Origin: Archegozetes longisetosus
Lineage: Eukaryota; Arthropoda; Arachnida; Sarcoptiformes; Trhypochthoniidae
Length of the DNA: 64,000 bases
Reading direction: 5' to 3'
Assembly (NCBI GenBank): GCA_018873245.2
Contig: JAEMBT020000004.1
Span: forward strand, 3,644,573 to 3,708,572
Under the pieces are notes generated by a model, which saw only the letters and a list, made by a program, of their open reading frames with translations, did not search any database and was not told the DNA's origin. The translations under genes were made by a program, and so were the position numbers. Below, one piece after another: positions 12,923 to 22,391 of this stretch; position 1 is the stretch's first letter; every line of letters starts with the position of its first letter.

Positions 12923-14498
12923 TCAAGATTTAATCAAAGATAATTCGTTGCCTTCTATTTGGTTTAACTTATTGCTATTATTAGTTTTATCACTTTTATC
13001 ATTAGCAATTCTTCTCTTACTGATACACATCAACATAATAATTGCAGGTAAATGAATTAACGAATAGAAAAACAACTTTCTCGAAGATTTAGCGCTTGGA
13101 TCGGAGCGGAATTTCCACGAAAGATATATTAAATACAGATTAAAAGGCAAGGAATCGACACCAAAAGTCCAGGTTGTGAGACATGTACACATTAATGTAG
13201 TATAAATTAAGATAAAACACGAATGCCTTAAAGACGTGTCGAGACATAGCTGCGGTTCAGTTACTGACATCATCCGAAAACCAGCTCGGGCGTAATCGTG
13301 TCTCATATTCCATGACAAAGCGTTGAAATGAGGAAATTGCCACGAATACAGTATCAAACCAACTAGTAGTGCGGACATGTCTGAAAATTAATAACTTTTA
13401 TTAAATTTATTATCAAATTTGTTGTTTCTTGAAAAAATATGCCAACAATCTTCGAAATTTATCACAAAATACTTATGGTTAGAATACCTATGCAATTATT
13501 AGCTGCTGTGAAGCCCATAACTGGAGGAATAGCGCCAACAATAGCTCCAATCCAAGTGTTGGCAATATGAGCTCTTTTCATAGGCGTATAAATGAATGAA
13601 TATAATATAAGATTTGAAGCCCCGAGAAGTGCAGTCAATGGATTAACATATGATAGAAGTGTTAGACCCGTAATACCCGATACTGTAGCAAAACCGATTG
13701 CGTGTAATGGACTGATGTTTGCAACAACGAGCGGACGATTTCGGGTTCGTTTCATTTGCGAATCAAAAGGAATCTCAAGGTATTGGTTGAGAGCAGTGGC
13801 AGAGCCTGAGGTTAATGCGGTTCCCAATAGTGTTGCAGAAAGTACTGAGACATCGATTGGCGCCTGAAGACCCATATAATAACCGGCCAGCGTTGTCAAC
13901 ACTACTAGACCTGCAATTGAGATGATAATGAATAACTTGAGAAATTCTACCAACTGAAAAACCACTAATTTGTCAATAGATTTGATAAAAACTAGTCTTT
14001 ACCGGTAAGTCTTAGTTTTGCCAATTGAGAGTAATATTTGCTTATCGAAGAAATGGTCAACGGCTTGCATCCTTTCCACTCTTCAGAAGTATTTAATAGA
14101 TTAATTGAGTCATTACTTAAATTAACGTCAATTTGCTTGTGATTTAGTTGATCTGTAGTTAGGAACTTGTACTCAGACTCATCATTAATTTTGGCCACTT
14201 TTCCGCTATAGAAGACTTCGTACATTGATTTCCATTTTGGACAGAATAATACAAGAGAATTACTACTATTTAATTGATCTATTAATTGTTGTTCTAATAA
14301 ATTATTTTCTTCTTTGACTTTAACTGAAAAATATCTTGAACTCAGGACTTTGTTTTGAGAGTCAATTAAATTGATTTCCGACCTATTATTACAATAAGTA
14401 TCGCAACCATTCCTCGTCTGGACTTTTATTAGCCTTAATTTATTGTAGATTTGATTTATTATTAGAGATTTAGTGTGTATTTTGCATAAGTTAAACAT
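12923..14498 (-). CDS. COX10: Protoheme IX farnesyltransferase, mitochondrial (COX10)
   Basis: UbiA-family prenyltransferase of the mitochondrial inner membrane. It adds farnesyl to haem b to make haem O, the first step to haem A for cytochrome c oxidase. Three exons on the minus strand: 14498-14003, 13910-13488, 13380-12923. They splice in frame with GT-AG introns of 92 and 107 bp to give 458 residues, close to the usual size of about 440. The N-terminus is basic and poor in acids, as in a mitochondrial presequence. The active-site motif is intact: LNQYLEIPFDSQMKRTRNRP at about 206-225. ANTWIGAIVGAIPPVMGFTA, YSWQFPHFNALSW (about 318-330) and the second polar motif (NMRHDYARAG, about 331-340) are also present. 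The repeated hydrophobic stretches fit the family's multi-helix bundle. The C-terminal 25 residues are polar and Asn/Lys-rich, longer than usual. Its 5' end faces the carrier gene. Confidence 0.97.
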
Positions 14499-15080
14499 AA
14501 TAGTTGACTTATTATTTTTGAATCACTTTTGATCACATTTCAGTCAAGCATTTTATTTTTATTCTATTTATCTCATCCAAACCACGTGAAGCCAAACATG
14601 AACTACGTCTGTTTTAAGCACATTTTAATTTTTCTCAAATTTGAACAATAATTCAATAGTTATTTGGATTGCTAAGAAAATCAAATTATGAATTGAACAA
14701 CTCATTGTAATCAATTAGAAACCAAGTGGGCACTTAAAACAATTGTGGTCGCTGTGCAATAACTCTAAATCTATATATGTGTTTGTGACGTATTTTATCT
14801 ATGAATCTCAATAACGACTTTAAATAGCATTTTAAAAAATTGAGGAAACCATGTGTTGAGATAAAGTTATGCAACTTTCGAAAAATAAACTAAATTAAAT
14901 TGTAAGTTTATAAAAAATAAACTAATAAAAATAAAATAGGAAACATGTGATAATAGTAAATGAAAATAAAATGTTTCAAAGCATGATAAGTATTTTAATA
15001 ATCAAATTTGTTTAGACGAAGTGCATTTAAATGTCAAAATGTCAAAAGACTAAAACTGCACTTAATCTACAATTGGAACA
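14499..15080. promoter_or_regulatory. Shared upstream region of COX10 and the thiamine pyrophosphate carrier
   Basis: 582 bp separate the start codons of two divergently transcribed nuclear genes for mitochondrial proteins, so this stretch must hold both promoters and 5' UTRs. It contains no ORF of note. I could not identify specific binding sites, so a bidirectional promoter is an inference from layout only. Confidence 0.5.
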
Positions 15081-16090
15081 ATGATTGGTTACAGTCCAGA
15101 CAAAAGTACCGACTTGTCGGCAAACTGGCATCACATGAGTGCGGGCGCGGTGAGCGGCTGTGCCACTCGTTTCTTCTGCCAACCGTTTGATGTGATTAAA
15201 ATAAGATTTCAATTACAAATAGAACCCATCAGAAAACAAGTCAAATATCAAAATACAAATCAATTCCACAAACAATTAAGGAGATTATCACCGAAGAAGG
15301 CCTCACAGCCTTATGGAAGGGCCACACTGCGGCTCAACTCTTGTCTGTTGTTTATGGTATGATTCAGTTCTCATCTTTTGAATTGTACACTCAATCGGTT
15401 TGGAAATTATTTCTATTAAATAATGACAACAGAAGAGAAACAGCTCTTAACTGTCAACCATTAATATATTTTGTTTGTGGAGCGATGTCTGGATTTAGCG
15501 CCACATTAATGGCTCATCCATTCGATGTGATTCGGACTAGACTTGTGTCGCAATCGGAGCCTAAAACTTACAAATCGACATATAATGCACTTAAAACTAT
15601 AGTTCGTCTTGAAGGATATAAAGCCTTATTTCGTGGTTTAGTCCCGACTGTTGTTCAAATCGCTCCTTTCACTGGAACACAGTTCGCTGTTTACAATATC
15701 TGTAATAAATTATGGCTCAAAATGTTTGATCAAAACAATAAAATTAGTGCTAAAATAGGTAGAAGTAATAAATTTGATATTAATTTACAGCAAAGTCTCT
15801 GTTGTGGCGCTGTTTCTGGCATTTCAGCCAAACTATTAGTATATCCTTTCGATTTAATTAAGAAACGATTACAAATCGAAGGCTTTCAACACGCGAGGCG
15901 TCGATTCGGTGCTGTTCGGACTTATAGCGGAACTATTGATTGTGCGATTAAGGTTTGGAAAGAAGAAAGATTTTTATCCTTTTATAAAGGCTTGAGTCCT
16001 AGTCTGATGAAGGCCGCGTTCACCACCGCTTTGAACTTTACATTTTATGAAAGTGTTATGAAATATCTTAACGGTCAAACGAATAGATGA
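15081..16090 (+). CDS. SLC25A19: Mitochondrial thiamine pyrophosphate carrier (SLC25A19-like), frame break near 15253
   Basis: Inner-membrane carrier that brings thiamine pyrophosphate into mitochondria. The start MIGYSPD matches the family's usual MVGYDP-type start, and the start ATG is the best-supported one. There are three repeats, each with a carrier signature: PFDVIKIRFQLQ (from residue 35), PFDVIRTRLVSQ (about 146) and PFDLIKKRLQIEG (about 256). The family-specific ends KALFRGL and FYKGLSPSLMKAA are also present. The gene is intronless, unlike its neighbours. The reading frame changes once: the first part (to about 15253) and the second part (to 16090) are in different frames, and both encode conserved carrier sequence right up to the switch (KY before it; YKSIPQTIKEIITEEG after it). 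With one base added, the total would be 337 codons, the family's normal size. The break falls in a run of A at 15250-15253, so a sequencing or assembly indel is likely; a recent inactivating mutation is the alternative. A 41 bp GT-AG intron is formally possible but would remove conserved residues. Confidence 0.9.
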
Positions 16091-16356
16091 GTTTTTGTTC
16101 ATCTAGTCACTTTTGAATTTTAGTCATTTAGTTATTAAGTCTTTATTAATATGGTCAAATGCTCAGTTAAGTTGTTAATATTGATTAGAAATCCATGTAT
16201 TTCAAAATCTCATTTCTCACGTCAAATTAAACACAAGTTATATTTAAATATACTGTTTATATATTTATAGATTAGTAAAGGTTTCCTATTTTTAGTTTAT
16301 ACAAAGAGTATTTAGTCTTTTAAGACTATTCGATCAGTTAATTATTAGCTCTTTTC

Positions 16357-16362
16357 AATAAA
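16357..16362 (+). terminator. Polyadenylation signal AATAAA of the carrier gene
   Basis: Canonical hexamer 267 bp after the carrier stop codon and before the foldback MITE; plausible 3' end of that transcript. Confidence 0.5.
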
Positions 16363-16439
16363 ATTTCTAATCAACTGTTTTCTCAATACATGACATGTGA
16401 ACTTAACTTTTCATATTTAATGAAGACCTGTTATTTATA

Positions 16440-16567
16440 CAGGGTCTACAATTTAAAACCTCCCCAATCGAACACGAAAACTCTTCTTACTCATACTTTT
16501 ACTCCATAAAGTATGAGTAAAAAAGTTTTCATGTTCGATTGAGTGAGATTTTAAATTGTAGACCCTG
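16440..16567. mobile_element. Foldback MITE, TA-flanked
   Basis: A 128 bp element whose two halves are nearly complete inverted repeats. The ends are CAGGGTCTACAATTTAAAA and its complement; the arms continue through a segment around TACTCATACTTTACTC, so the whole element could fold into one hairpin. Both sides are flanked by TA, the target site used by Tc1/mariner elements. It has no coding capacity. An ORF on the minus strand crosses it but only reads repeat sequence. Confidence 0.85.
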
Positions 16568-16780
16568 TATATAAATGCAAGTTTTATGCTTAACTTAAAA
16601 TGTGTTTCAAAGTTGAAAAGTAAAAGTGAAAGTCGCATCAATATATAATAATGGTAATAATAATAAATTGTAATCCACAATAAAGATTTTAATATACAAA
16701 ATAATTATATATGATTTAAGGAATCTATTACTTTTCATTTATATGACTATGAAGTCGAAAGTATCGAACTTCAATTTATA

Positions 16781-17308
16781 TAAGGATTTTCGGAAAGTTC
16801 CAGCGGCTTTCTTAGATGTATTTTGCGCGTTCTATTTGAACAGTTGAAAAATTAATTACAAATCGATTCCATTTCTCAATTGAAAGAACAGATATTTGTC
16901 TTCAAATTTTTGTCAAAATATTTTTGTTATTTGTGTCCAAACGATGTCAGACCGAACTCCCGATAAGACTCACATACGTCACTGTATATTATACGAATTC
17001 AATCGTGGATCAAATGCCACAGAGGCCGCCAATAATATCAATGCCACTTATGGCCAAGTCATTAGTGCCCGCACTTGCCAAGAATGGTTCAGTCGATTCC
17101 ATTCCGGTGACCAGAACCTAGATGACCGCCCGAGAAGTGGCCGACCCTCAATTGAGAACAGCGACGTTCTGACGGCTCTAGTCGTTCCGTTGGGGACATG
17201 TCGTCGATAATGACGGAAATAATATAATTGATTAAAATTTGTTCACTTCTTTTTAAAATAAAATTAAATATTTGATAAAAACCCGCTGGAACTTTCCGAA
17301 AATCCTTA
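16781..17308 (+). mobile_element. Internally deleted mariner element
   Basis: Inverted terminal repeats of at least 25 bp (starting TAAGGATTTTCGGAAAGTTC) are found at 16781 and, complemented, up to 17308. The repeats match perfectly over the 26 bp I compared, and a TA lies outside each end. The element is only about 530 bp, whereas full mariners are about 1.3 kb. It encodes the N-terminal part of a transposase and then stops, so the whole catalytic part has been lost while both ends were kept. Such deletion derivatives can be moved by a full-length relative elsewhere. Confidence 0.88.
16944..17210 (+). pseudogene. Mariner transposase, N-terminal helix-turn-helix part only
   Basis: The 88-codon frame starts MSDRTPDKTHIRHCILYEF and continues with the HTH_48 pattern of mariner/Mos1-type transposases: AAxxINATYGQ, ARTCQEWFSRFHSGD, and the GRPR-like linker DRPRSGRPS (about residues 57-65). 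After ENSDVLTALV the frame runs into unrelated residues and a stop at 17208-17210, which marks the internal deletion. The DDD catalytic domain is absent. The frame also extends upstream to 16896, but the ATG at 16944 fits the family start better. It can bind DNA in principle but cannot transpose on its own. The region just after the stop leads straight to the right terminal repeat. Confidence 0.88.
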
Positions 17309-17316
17309 TACATAGA

Positions 17317-17776
17317 TATGTTGTCAGAGCTATACTTAGGTTTTTGGCTTTTTCTAAAATCAAATTTCTGTTGCAAGATTGCCTGTGGGAAACGTGTTCG
17401 ATTCACAAACAAAAAGTTATTTTTCAATAGCTCACTAAATCGTTTAACAAATTTTATACAAAACATAATTAAAATTTAGTTCTATTTAATAAAAAATTGT
17501 CTTTTATAAGAATGTAGAAATTTCTTTTAATTTCTATTAACTTTTCATCTAATAAACGAGTTGAAATTTTCGTACAACTTCTACATTCTTTTAAAGAATA
17601 ATTTTTTACTGAAAAGAATTGAATTTTGATTAGATTTTTGTGAAAATCTGTGAAAATATTTAGTGAGCTATTTGAAAACAACTTGTTTATGAATGAAACA
17701 CGTTTGTCATAGAAAATTTGACAACAGAAAATGTTTTTAGAAAAGCTAAAAATTGAAGCACAGCTCTAACAGCATA
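17317..17776. mobile_element. Foldback (long inverted repeat) element, about 460 bp
   Basis: The outer ends read TATGTTGTCAGAGCTA and, at the right, the near-complement ending AGCTCTAACAGCATA. Moving inward, AAACGTGTTCG pairs with GAAACACGTTT, TAGCTCACTAAAT with ATTTAGTGAGCTA, and AAGAATGTAGAA with CTTCTACATTCTT around a centre near 17550. So almost the whole element is an imperfect palindrome. It begins within about 10 bp of the mariner's right end. It has no credible coding content (ORFs of 70-125 codons on the minus strand run across the arms). It was not assigned to a family. Confidence 0.7.
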
Positions 17777-18337
17777 CCTGAAAGAACTTGGCAGTTGTTC
17801 TAATAATATTTAGAGTTTGATTGCTTTTCAAACTGGTGTGTTAACAAGGTTTAAAAACTACCTTCATTGCTTCAAACGCCATATACTTATAGTGAAATGT
17901 TTTAATTGTGGTTTCTGTCCATATGGACCAATAATTGATTGAATAAATTATCTTTATTGTTTGAAAATTGAGCTTATTGAGTTTGAATAAAAAATGATTG
18001 CTCTTATTGCGAGCTTATCTTAAATAATTTATTCGATGGAAGTTGCTTATCAGATGTTTTGAAGGTTGACGTCTGCTATAATTATTTTATCATTTTGGTT
18101 TCTAGCAATAAAACAAAATATACTAACGGATGAGCGAAACAGTATTGAAGTAAACTCAAATATCATGAGTCATAAATCGCGTAATGAATAACATTAATAT
18201 AATTATTTCTAATGTTAATGAAATTATTCGCGTTGTCATTACCTAAAAGTGCTAAAAAGTTTGTATTATAATAGAGTATTTGTATACCTAAGGTTAAGTA
18301 GTGTTTATAGAATAGTTGAATTAAAATATTTTTAATA
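17777..18337. other. Intergenic, upstream of syntaxin
   Basis: 561 bp of AT-rich sequence between the foldback element and the syntaxin start codon. It should contain the syntaxin promoter. No TATA box or motif stood out. Confidence 0.4.
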
Positions 18338-21300
18338 ATGGAACATAATTCAGAGGATTATTTCACAACTCTATCGAATCTGTCGGTATCCAACATTCAA
18401 CAAATATCAAATAATAGTACGTTAACTTCGATTATGCTATTCACTAACATATTTATAAATTACCTAGCCTTAAACATTCAATTACTTAATTCTAACGCTT
18501 CTCATATGTCACTTTTAAACTTTTCTGACTATCAATAGTTGTTTAATGAGAAATTATTATCTTTTTAATGATCCATGGCTATGAGGCAGTCATTTCTATG
18601 CTCGAATTCTATTTGATTAAAATATGTTTTTTGTAACTTTGGAATTTTTTCAAATCAAATAATCAATTATTAATAGGTGTGGCATAAACATTTAAATTGC
18701 ATATTTGCATAAAAAGGAATATTTAAACATTTTTGCGACATAGAAACATAATTGCATGAAATGAAAAATTTAAAATAATTTTAAAGGAAAGTTTTTCAGG
18801 TTTGACGCATAGCTAATTCTTCTAAAGGTAAATCTACAAATTTAGTTGATCAAAAATTTTGTAAAGTTTTGAACATAAACTCTGAATATAGAACCCTTAA
18901 AATCGTTTCCGAGTTGTTGATAAATTGATAGAATTTATCACTGAAGGAGTTGAATAATAACTTAAAAGCAGGTAGTATTGGATATTTTAAGTTTGCATCA
19001 GTGATGTTGAAAGATCCATCAGCGAGCATAAAAATATATTAAGAACAAATAGACTAAAATTTACAAATGAAAACTTAAAGATGTGTGATGTAGTTAAATG
19101 CAACAAGAATAATTTCTAATCGTAATAATTAAATATATCCTGTACCAGATTAATTGTATTTTTGCATTCTTTCTAACACATATTTAGGTGCATATTTTGC
19201 AAGTTATTAAAGCATATTCACACACATATTTCTGAAAAACAAAAGCATATTTTTGCATCCCTAGTCATCAGAAAATAACTTTATATGAATACTTTAAACT
19301 TATTTGGTTAAAAGTTCTGAGTATTGAAACTGAATTACTTTATTGTTAAATCATTTATTTGTATTTAGGCAAGCAGAATATTTTTGGACGAGTGTATTGT
19401 TAAGATATTTGTTTATTATAAACTTTAGTAGAATAGCGAAATAAAACTTATAAATATGCTCGCATTGAGAACTATTTTCTCGAATCTTATCTCAAAACAA
19501 AAGAATGAATTAGAGCATTAGTGATACACACTGCTCATAAGATAATAGTTATGGTGTTCTTACATAACTGAGTTTTAAGTATATTTTATCTTTGTTTGTT
19601 CTTTTTTTAAGCTTAAATTTTATAAGAAAGTCCTATTTTTATATTCATCAACAATAATTCAATCATTAGTTGACTAATATTTTCTTCATTCCGAATACTT
19701 AGCCAATTATGCGATAAACAAATGGATATATTTTTCAAATGCTCATTATGTTAATTTATCTTACTTTGAACGAACTACAAGCTCTTTAAACTGTGTTTCT
19801 AATTAGGAATACATATAGTGTCCTTTGTATTATTCTTCGGTGTCCGTTGTTTAGAAGTGATGTTCAAATTAACCTAACCTAAAATTATATACTCTTAGAT
19901 ATACAATAGCTCGATAAGATGTGTAGTTCGCTAATTCAACAATAAAAATTCTTAATCCAAGTAAATACGTAGTTTGATAGGTGCCACCCAAACCTAATCT
20001 TCACGAAAATACTATGAACGATAAAAGTTTAGTTAAATATATTGTAGGTCTAACGGACTGTCGATTTAATAAAATATTGATCTAATGAAATGTCGTTCTA
20101 GTGAGCGCAACCTCTCGAAAAGTTTGAAGAAACAAACTTTCTAAATTACTCGCTATTGAAGTTCCGTTATTGCATTTCCGGACATCGACCTCTGGGAAAG
20201 TATTTTTAGTAAATCAGTAAACAATAAAAAACGAAATACTGTCAGATAGCGCATATCTATGCTCTTTTTAATTTTGAGTGATTTTTAATTTTCGTGATCA
20301 GTTTTATACGTAAATATTAAATTCTAACGAAACCAAGACTGAAAAATTTCTTTAAAATCTCATCTTCATATCTGATAAGTAACAAGATTTAGATTATAAT
20401 GCTCGTAAAGAGCGAATAGAGTGACACAAACACAAGCAATTAGTCCGATATTATTGATTGTTTCTCTATAAGCCCTCCGATGAATGCTAATAGATTTTCG
20501 ACTTAAAAGTCAAAGTATATTTAAGATAGTTTTCAAATTTTCAGGTGTGGCTCCGAACCTTCCCGATGGAGAATTTTTTTCATATTTAAATGTACAGATA
20601 GAACTTAATGAGAGAAGTAAGGAACCTAATGTTGAAGTTTACGGGAATGCTTAGCTTTCAAATTTTGATAAAGTTCACTACACATATTTGTCAAAGGGAT
20701 TACTAGTCATTGATTGATCAGCTTGATTTGTTGAACTGCTTTGCACACGGTTTGGAGTCCGAGTGGTTAAACATTAGTTTCTGAAATGTATGTATATTCG
20801 TGTTTATGTTATGTTATGTTATGTTATGTTAGGTTAGGTTAGATTAGATTAGACCAGGTTGTACTTATTGGCGCCGGTAGTCGCTCCTTTTACCCAATTA
20901 TAAAAATAACGATTTCTTACGTTTCTGCGTGATATAACTCGTATTTTAATAGGTTTAAGTGTAGTAAATTAAATTTCTCTTAATATCACTTAAACTAAGC
21001 ATTTCTGTGAAAAGTATCCAATAAGTTTTCCACTCGTGTATTGCATTCTATCCATCTGTAAAGCAATATTAAGGTTCTCTGCGGGGAAGATTCTGAACTA
21101 CTTCCAAATTTACGTATTTCAACTAAAGTCGTCCAAATATATTTTCAAATTTTGCCAAAATTGTACAAATTTTCTCTCTCAATATGAACGATGTATTTAT
21201 TTGATAACTTATCTAAATTTCTATTTAGTTAATTTACTCGAGAGATTGGTTAATCAATTGGGATCTACAGAGGATAATATTGTACTTCGAACTGAATTGT

Positions 21301-22319
21301 AGGTTCAAATAATTAAACCTTTTCATGATTTAGCAAATATAGATTTAATAATGTTTATCAAACTAAAAGCTAAGGATCTATCAAATAGAAACAATTAGAC
21401 GTGAACTGAATTATTTTAATGTTTTGTGACTTCATTTGATGTACTTTCAGGCATGAACTCCAACAAAAAACAAATAAACTAGCAAAAGATTGTAATGACC
21501 GTATAAAAGAACTTTCAAGATTTCCACAATCATCAAATTCATTAGAACAGGTGCCCACTACACTAATAAATCTTGTTATCATAATTGATAAAAAACGTTA
21601 AATAACAACATTATAACAATTAATTCTAGAAAGAGAGAAAATTATTGAAAGCAAGAATTACTGAAAACTTTTTAGAGGTTCTCAACAAATTCCAAGACCT
21701 GCAAAGAACTGCTTCACAAAAAGAAAAACAACACATAATACGAGAAACAAAAATTAAATCAAATGTAAAGCAACTCATACAAAAGCTATTATTATGAATT
21801 TAATCTAAATTTATCTTAATTAAAACGTAGAATCCTTTCTATACAAATGATGAGACGAGTTTTGAATCGACTGCTAATTCATCAGAGCCTGTGGCAGTGC
21901 TACAAGTCCAACAATTAGATGAAGAGAGAAATAACTTAGAATTAGCGAAAGCACAACACGAAGCCATTCGACGTCTTGAGTCTGACATCGCAGATGTTAA
22001 CCAAATATTTCAGGATTTGGGTCGAATGATTCACGAACAACAAGACACTATCGATAATATTGAAAATAATGTGCAAACGGGTCAATTTCAAATAGAAGCT
22101 GGTAATCAAGAGCTTCAGAGAGCAGCCGAATATCAGGCAAGACAAAGACACAAATATTGTGTCATCCAGTAATTTATGAGCAATTTATTAAGAAATGTAC
22201 TGTTTTTTAACTGTTTACAGAAAAGAGCAAGAAAGAAAAAATTATTAATTGTCATCATTTTGGTTGTCATCCTTGTGGTTATCATTATAATTATTTATAT
22301 GACTACTAATAAACTTTAA
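18338..22319 (+). CDS. Syntaxin 7/12-type endosomal Qa-SNARE
   Basis: Membrane-fusion SNARE of the endosome/lysosome route. Six exons: 18338-18416, 21229-21298, 21451-21550, 21630-21764, 21831-22136, 22221-22319. All phases agree and give 262 residues, the same size as vertebrate syntaxin 7. The N-terminal Habc bundle includes LSVSNIQQISNN joined across intron 1 to INLLERLVNQLGSTEDNIVLRTEL, then ELQQKTNKLAKDC and RITENFLEVLNKFQDLQR. A linker precedes the Qa SNARE motif (ESDIADVNQIFQDLGRMIHE, then QQDTIDNIENNV, about residues 165-226). The last exon gives a basic stretch (KRARKKK) and a single membrane anchor (LLIVIILVVILVVIIIIIY) with a short tail. The last intron has a GC donor (CAG/GCAAGA) and AG acceptor; the first intron is 2.8 kb. 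Reading through the last intron would end the protein RHKYCVIQ. Confidence 0.96.
18674..19262. mobile_element. Possible hAT-like element in syntaxin intron 1
   Basis: The right end, read on the minus strand, starts TAGGGATGCAAAAATATGC. The left end starts TAGGTGTGGCATAAACAT, an imperfect match. The segments near both ends are rich in GCATATTT. No target-site duplication is visible and nothing is encoded. It is about 590 bp and non-autonomous if real. Confidence 0.35.
20345..20490 (-). pseudogene. Diverged copy of the small membrane-protein ORF, antisense in syntaxin intron 1
   Basis: Over about 140 bp this matches 11655-11800 closely, with substitutions and small indels. On the minus strand the frame across the hydrophobic helix is still open (TINNIGLIACVCVTLFALY) and ends QI-stop as in the first copy. 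The acidic/basic N-terminal half is absent, replaced by unrelated SRKSISIHRRAY, and no ATG lies in the open stretch. So it is a partial duplicate, either a relic or the last exon of an unseen gene. Confidence 0.7.
20803..20856. repeat. GTTAT/GTTAG pentamer tract with TTAGG units
   Basis: Five or more units of GTTAT pass into GGTTAGGTTAG and then GATTAGATTAGA. The middle matches the arthropod telomere repeat TTAGG. At two units this is a short interstitial tract, probably slippage-derived, and not a telomere. Confidence 0.75.
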
Positions 22320-22385
22320 TATACTGTATTTTAATTATCAAAGTATTTCTATTTTCAAAGAAAGTCCAGTATAAAATACAAGTTT

Positions 22386-22391
22386 AATAAA
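22386..22391 (+). terminator. Polyadenylation signal AATAAA of syntaxin
   Basis: Canonical hexamer 67 bp after the syntaxin stop codon. Confidence 0.7.

Noticed and set aside
12861-13055. 64-codon plus-strand ORF, hydrophobic
   Set aside because: Antisense shadow of the COX10 C-terminus.
13592-13867. 91-codon plus-strand ORF
   Set aside because: Antisense shadow of COX10 exon 2.
15245-15285. 41 bp GT-AG intron as the explanation of the carrier frame change
   Set aside because: It would remove the conserved KYKSIPQTIK stretch that is encoded across the site; a one-base indel explains more.
16453-16680. 75-codon minus-strand ORF
   Set aside because: Reads the hairpin MITE; no motif.
17089-17466. 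125-codon minus-strand ORF
   Set aside because: Runs across the mariner terminal repeat and the foldback arm; repeat sequence read in the wrong frame.
21942-22151. Minus-strand ORF over syntaxin exon 5
   Set aside because: Antisense shadow.
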